Shown: in pieces, positions 7,412 to 10,004 of the stretch
Numbering within the stretch: the stretch's first letter is position 1
How the letters are laid out: every line of letters begins with the position of its first letter
NCBI GenBank assembly: GCA_946479125.1
Contig: CAMLET010000075.1
Span: 1-10,004, forward strand
Reading direction: 5' to 3'
DNA: 10,004 bases
Origin: an uncultured Flavobacteriales bacterium
GTDB taxonomy: Bacteria > Bacteroidota > Bacteroidia > Flavobacteriales > Crocinitomicaceae
Made by a program: the position numbers and the translations under genes
The notes under the pieces: generated by a model
What the model was told of the DNA's origin: nothing
Seen by the model: only the letters and a program-made list of their open reading frames with translations
The model's database searches: none

Positions 7412-8092
7412 ATGAATTTCCTAAAATCACATTTACTATCCAACAAACAGAACATGTTGATAGCGTTTCTAACCTTTTTCTGTATTGGTTTGATCTATTT
7501 CAGAATGAATTATTCAGATACAATTCACTTCCGTTTTTTACTTTGGAATTTATTTTTGGCACTTGTTCCCTTGATAATTACACACTTTGCTTTATCACAA
7601 TCTGCGGAGCGGAAAAGTAAGGCTCGAATAGCATTGGTTTTTGCTTCCTGGTTGTTATTCTTCCCAAATGCTCCATACATTCTTACAGATTTATTTCATC
7701 TGAAACTCAATTCTTCTATGCCTATTTGGTTCGATTTGGTGTTGATCATGTCGTTTGCCTGGACAGGACTTTTAGCTGGCTTTATCAGTTTAATGCATAT
7801 TGAAGACGCATTGGTGAGCTGGACAAATAAAGCTTGGGCAACTGTTTTGGTGGTCGTAATGATCTTTATGTCAAGTTTTGGAATCTACCTTGGTCGATTT
7901 TTACGTTGGAACAGTTGGGATATTGTAAAACATCCGGGTGGATTGTTCAATGATGTTGCTGATCGTTTTGCCAATCCTTCAAGTCATCCCACGACTTGGG
8001 GAGTAACTGTTTTTCTCGGTTTGATGCTAGGTGCTATGTACTTTTCGTTGAAGTTTTTTGCGGCGGGTAAGCTTAATGTAACAACGAAGTAG
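7412..8092 (+). CDS. DUF1361 domain-containing membrane protein
   Basis: A 226-residue, very hydrophobic protein with about six membrane segments (near 15-32, 42-61, 70-88, 103-127, 140-160 and 196-217). It carries the DUF1361 hallmarks: LWNLFLALVPL, then FFPNAPYILTDLFHL about 82-96, and GIYLGRFLRWNSWDI about 153-167. The charged and aromatic motifs FPNAPY and GRFLRWNSWD are conserved in the family, but no biochemical role is established to my knowledge. The start at 7412 lies 3 bp after the dgkA stop, which points to translational coupling or at least one transcript. Loss of either motif would have suggested decay, but both are complete. Function: unknown, inner membrane, perhaps envelope-related given its neighbour. 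Confidence 0.9.
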   Translation: MNFLKSHLLSNKQNMLIAFLTFFCIGLIYFRMNYSDTIHFRFLLWNLFLALVPLIITHFALSQSAERKSKARIALVFASWLLFFPNAPYILTDLFHLKLNSSMPIWFDLVLIMSFAWTGLLAGFISLMHIEDALVSWTNKAWATVLVVVMIFMSSFGIYLGRFLRWNSWDIVKHPGGLFNDVADRFANPSSHPTTWGVTVFLGLMLGAMYFSLKFFAAGKLNVTTK

Positions 8093-8137
8093 AAACTGGA
8101 TTATAAAAAGTATTATTTTAGAATAACATTGCTTTAC

Positions 8138-9235
8138 ATGAAACAACTATTTCTTACGACGTTTTTTACATTACTTTTTGTAATTGGCTTTTCTCAATCT
8201 ACCTCCAAATGGATTTCTTATTACAATCAGGATTCTACTTTAATGGGATTCAAAAATGAGGAAGGAAAAATACTCACGGAAGCGAAATTTGTGATGATTG
8301 GATGCAATAGCTTTGAGTACGCCGTTGCTGTTGTTGAACAAATCACCGAAGACGATTTTTCAACGTACTATTTACGATACGATGGTTCTAAGTTTGCGGA
8401 AGATTCCGTTTACTTTTTTGATGCGGCCGCTGATGCCGAGACCAATTATTTTCTTCGTTTCAGAAGTCCGAAAACTCAAAAAGTAGGATTAATGGATGTG
8501 GATGGAAGAATTGTTTTTCCAGCTGTTTATGACGATATGAAAACAGTGCAAAATGATTTTGTTTGGGCGTTGAAAGGAGCTAAAAAGGAATTTGCGAAAG
8601 ACAATTTTGGTAATCCAGACAACGAACATTACAGTTGGGTAGGAGGTCAGTCGCAACTATTGTTTATTGAAGGAGATGTACTGTGTAAGCATTTTATGCG
8701 TGATGAAAAGGGTGAGTTTATGAACTGTAATTTGGATTACTCAACTCACGAATGGTCTAATAAACCTTCAACTGACAGCCTGCGAGTGAGTTTTAAGGCA
8801 AAGGGAAAAGGATATATTTCGTTCGAGAATCTTGATAAAGTTTTTGATTATTGGTTTAAGGAGTCGTTTTTGAAAAACCTAAGTGAAGAACAAATGGAAA
8901 AATCTAGCTCAGATAGTTTAGTTATTTGGGATGCATTAGAAGGTTGGACGTGTATTTCCCAATCTGATATGTTTAATCAAGAAAACGAATCGCTTGATAA
9001 ATTTCTACAATTGATACACGATAACAACTACGATTGGTTCGGTGAGTCTGAAGATTTCTTTCTCTACGATTTTTCCATGTTCGACGAGTATTTCAGTGAC
9101 TGCTATGAGTATAACGATATCGATTATCCATGCTATAATGTAATTCTAACCAACAACTCAACTGATGAACAAAACCAGTTGACCTTCATTAGAAATGATA
9201 ATAACTGGCAATTGGTAAGTTTGTCGCTAAGATAG
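8138..9235 (+). CDS. Secreted WG-repeat-like protein
   Basis: A 365-residue protein beginning MKQLFLTTFFTLLFVIGFSQ, a typical signal peptide with likely cleavage after SQ near residue 20. A TTG three codons upstream (8129) is less likely than ATG 8138. The N-terminal half has two stretches like WG repeats: MGFKNEEGKILTEAKF (36-51) and VGLMDVDGRIVFPAVYDDM (116-134), the glycine-D/N-G-K/R-I-P-Y pattern of that family. The C-terminal half is strongly acidic and aromatic (EDFFLYDFSMFDEYF, NDIDYPCYN) and I recognise no domain there. Three cysteines sit in that part. The product is probably periplasmic or surface-exposed. The gene is 45 bp after the DUF1361 gene, so it may be the third gene of a dgkA operon or have its own promoter (a weak TATTTTAG box at 8114-8121). 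No enzymatic motif was seen; function unknown. Confidence 0.85.
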   Translation: MKQLFLTTFFTLLFVIGFSQSTSKWISYYNQDSTLMGFKNEEGKILTEAKFVMIGCNSFEYAVAVVEQITEDDFSTYYLRYDGSKFAEDSVYFFDAAADAETNYFLRFRSPKTQKVGLMDVDGRIVFPAVYDDMKTVQNDFVWALKGAKKEFAKDNFGNPDNEHYSWVGGQSQLLFIEGDVLCKHFMRDEKGEFMNCNLDYSTHEWSNKPSTDSLRVSFKAKGKGYISFENLDKVFDYWFKESFLKNLSEEQMEKSSSDSLVIWDALEGWTCISQSDMFNQENESLDKFLQLIHDNNYDWFGESEDFFLYDFSMFDEYFSDCYEYNDIDYPCYNVILTNNSTDEQNQLTFIRNDNNWQLVSLSLR

Positions 9236-9296
9236 ATGCCAAGTGAAAATCTTTTTAATAATCACTTTTACATTTTCAATTGTAATTTATCTAACC

Positions 9297-9304
9297 TATC
9301 TTTA
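9297..9304 (+). promoter_or_regulatory. Likely -7 box of the thiamine operon promoter
   Basis: TATCTTTA matches TAnnTTTG at 7 of 8 positions. Transcription starting about five bases after it would begin at the first base of the riboswitch P1 helix (9308), a sensible geometry. The -33 element is not clear; a TTG at 9280-9282 lies rather close. Confidence 0.4.
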
Positions 9305-9435
9305 CATCACTTTAGGGGTGTCTGCAATTGCCGACTGAGAATTTACCCTTTGAACCTGATGCTGATAGGAAGAAGTCAGCATCCCAACATTCATCGTTGG
9401 GATCGGTTAGCACCGACGTAGGGAAAAGTGAAATG
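9305..9435 (+). ncRNA. TPP riboswitch (THI element) with an enlarged P4/P5 strand
   Basis: The aptamer binds thiamine pyrophosphate and lowers expression of the downstream thiamine genes. The conserved blocks are present in order: AGGGGTG (9314-9320), CTGAGA (9335-9340), ACCCTTTGAACCTGAT (9345-9360), and CGGTTAGCACCGACGTAGGGAA (9404-9425). P1 forms between CACTTT (9308-9313) and AAAGTG (9425-9430). P2 forms from GGG and CCC (9346-9348). P3 is GTC..GAC around GC-AATT-GC. P5 is TCGGT (9403-9407) with ACCGA (9412-9416). The oddity is about 43 extra bases between the CCT of P4 and P5 (9358-9403), annotated separately. The thiS start is 64 bases downstream. Confidence 0.93.
9358..9403 (+). other. 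Two-hairpin insertion inside the TPP aptamer (P4/J4-5 strand)
   Basis: GATGCTGA (9358-9365) and TCAGCATC (9376-9383) form a perfect 8-bp stem. ATCCCAAC (9381-9388) and GTTGGGAT (9396-9403) form another. They overlap by three bases (9381-9383), so only one can be fully extended at a time. The insert is bounded by the trinucleotide GAT at both ends (9358-9360 and 9401-9403). Either copy could serve as the conserved J4/5 GAU that lines the pyrophosphate site. The base pairing is seen directly; any effect on ligand binding is inference. Confidence 0.75.
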
Positions 9436-9466
9436 AACAAGGCGAAATACTCATCGCGTCTTTGAT

Positions 9467-9504
9467 GTCATTCCTGAAGTATGTATCTTACCAATTGGAA
9501 TGAC
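9467..9504 (+). promoter_or_regulatory. Start-codon-sequestering hairpin (riboswitch expression platform)
   Basis: GTCATTCC (9467-9474) is the exact reverse complement of GGAATGAC (9497-9504), which contains the thiS ATG (9500-9502). The loop is 22 bases. No intrinsic terminator lies between aptamer and gene. A competing partner exists: AATGA (9432-9436), next to and overlapping the extended P1 3' strand, can pair with TCATT (9468-9472). Inference: without TPP the P1 edge pairs with TCATT and frees the ATG; with TPP, P1 forms and the ATG is masked. Confidence 0.6.
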
Positions 9505-9703
9505 GATATCTCTAAATAATCAGACCCAGGAAATTGAAGCACAAACAGTGCTATCAGAACTTGTATTCCTTCATGTTGGAGAAAAACAGAACGGTATTGC
9601 TGTGGCTATTAACGGCGAAGTGAAACCAAAATCAACCTGGATGGATTTCCAGTTGAATGAAAATGATGAAGTGTTGATAATTAAAGCTACTCAAGGCGGA
9701 TAA
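9500..9703 (+). CDS. thiS: Sulfur carrier protein ThiS
   Basis: A 67-residue beta-grasp (ubiquitin-like) protein ending in the diagnostic Gly-Gly (TQGG, G66-G67). In thiamine biosynthesis the C-terminal glycine is adenylated by a ThiF-type enzyme and converted to a thiocarboxylate, which gives sulfur to ThiG for the thiazole ring. The sequence has the expected N-terminal beta strands (MTISLNNQTQEI), a middle helix segment with SELVFL, the IAVAINGEVKP strand and DEVLIIKATQGG. The length is normal for the family. ATG 9500 is the only sensible start and sits in the 3' arm of the hairpin 9467-9504. The gene lies downstream of a TPP riboswitch and upstream of thiC, as in other Bacteroidota thiamine operons. 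thiE, thiG, thiH and thiF are expected beyond the right edge. Confidence 0.97.
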   Translation: MTISLNNQTQEIEAQTVLSELVFLHVGEKQNGIAVAINGEVKPKSTWMDFQLNENDEVLIIKATQGG

Positions 9704-9705
9704 TG

Positions 9706-9858
9706 GATATTAAGACTTTATGATGTTCAGACATTAAGACTTTGATAAGTCTGAAATCATAGAATCACTAAATCCGAAATATTATTTTGAAAGCAATAGT
9801 TCAAGGTATTAGATGGAAATGCAGTCCTAATATCTTGATGTCATAAAATCTTAAAGTC
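9706..9858. repeat. Octamer-phased imperfect palindrome between thiS and thiC
   Basis: The left arm is five back-to-back 8-bp words that begin GA(T/C): GATATTAA, GACTTTAT, GATGTTCA, GACATTAA and GACTTTGA (9706-9745). The right arm is five back-to-back 8-bp words ending (A/G)TC: ATGCAGTC, CTAATATC, TTGATGTC, ATAAAATC and TTAAAGTC (9819-9858). The second set is the reverse complement of the first pattern (consensus GAYNTTNA). Further right-type words follow the left arm at 9744-9751, 9759-9766 and 9767-9774. The centre, 9775-9818, shows no clear phase. No ORF or terminator with a U-run was seen. As RNA it could fold into a long imperfect hairpin between the two genes. It may belong to a dispersed intergenic repeat family; the window alone cannot tell. 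Confidence 0.7.
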
Positions 9859-9868
9859 TAAAAAAAAT

Positions 9869-10004
9869 ATGAAGAAAGAAGATAAAACACCTCAAGCCGG
9901 AAGTATCACTACTGGTGCTATTTCAGGTTCAAGAAAAGTTTATGTGTCGGGGAAAATTCACGACATTAAAGTGGCAATGCGTGAAATTACGCTTTCACCC
10001 ACAA
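9869..10004 (+). CDS. thiC: Phosphomethylpyrimidine synthase ThiC, N-terminal fragment (runs off window)
   Basis: Forty-five codons are visible: MKKEDKTPQAGSITTGAISG, then SRKVYVSGKIHDIKVAMREI and TLSPT. The GSRKVYVxGxxH..IxVAMREIxLSxT segment is the conserved N-terminal signature of ThiC. This is a radical-SAM enzyme that converts 5-aminoimidazole ribotide to hydroxymethylpyrimidine phosphate. Its iron-sulfur cysteines are near the C-terminus, outside the window. ATG 9869 follows an A-rich stretch with no Shine-Dalgarno. It is the second gene of the TPP-controlled operon, 165 bp after thiS across the octamer repeat. Confidence 0.95.
   Translation, partial: MKKEDKTPQAGSITTGAISGSRKVYVSGKIHDIKVAMREITLSPT

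Noticed and set aside
9236..9421. 61-codon open frame directly after the WG-repeat gene
   Set aside because: It runs through the conserved TPP riboswitch core, which explains the sequence; the translation has no recognisable features.
9433..9465. Short leader ORF (10 codons, starting ATG just after the riboswitch P1)
   Set aside because: Very short, with no composition or motif suggesting a leader peptide; the ATG overlaps the extended P1 arm. Probably chance.
9481..9519. Twelve-codon ORF starting in the loop of the thiS hairpin and overlapping the thiS start out of frame
   Set aside because: Could in principle act as an overlapping leader, but nothing in the sequence supports translation, and such short ORFs are common by chance.
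9706..9858. CRISPR array
   Set aside because: Units are only 8 bp, vary between copies, reverse orientation in the second half and have no spacers.

Overview
The window looks like chromosomal DNA of a Bacteroidota bacterium, probably a Flavobacteriales member. Family-level placement (for example Crocinitomicaceae) is only a guess. The DNA is AT-rich. Most starts lack a Shine-Dalgarno sequence, and several upstream regions carry near-matches to the Bacteroidota -7 box TAnnTTTG. The gene content also fits: a periplasmic-TPR histidine kinase, a secreted WG-repeat protein, a DUF1361 protein and a thiS-thiC thiamine operon.

Layout: (1) 2-2532, a translation and RNA-decay block: the 3' end of rpsO (ribosomal protein S15), tandem hairpins ending in a terminator, then pnp (polynucleotide phosphorylase) and a strong terminator. 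(2) 2533-4882, accessory genes: a DUF4172-Fic-wHTH protein preceded by three copies of an 11-bp direct repeat, then an unrecognised protein with a DUF1444/YtpQ-like look. (3) 4984-6894, minus strand: an orphan TPR sensor histidine kinase with a TTG start. (4) 7037-9235, plus strand: dgkA, a DUF1361 membrane protein and a secreted WG-repeat-like protein. The first two are 3 bp apart. (5) 9297-10004, the start of a thiamine operon: a promoter-like box, a TPP riboswitch, thiS and the 5' end of thiC.

The least ordinary part is the right-hand 700 bases. The TPP riboswitch carries about 43 extra nucleotides, folding into two hairpins, in the strand that normally joins P4 to P5 next to the pyrophosphate pocket. 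Downstream, a perfect 8-bp stem encloses the thiS start codon, which suggests control at translation initiation. Between thiS and thiC lies a 153-bp element of GAY-anchored words at exact 8-bp spacing in a left arm, and the reverse complement of the same words in a right arm, so it is an octamer-phased imperfect palindrome. A second notable point is the Fic gene, whose C-terminal winged helix and upstream 11-bp repeats suggest self-regulation. No CRISPR array, tRNA, rRNA, transposase or phage gene was seen, and no stretch longer than about 280 bases lacks a gene.
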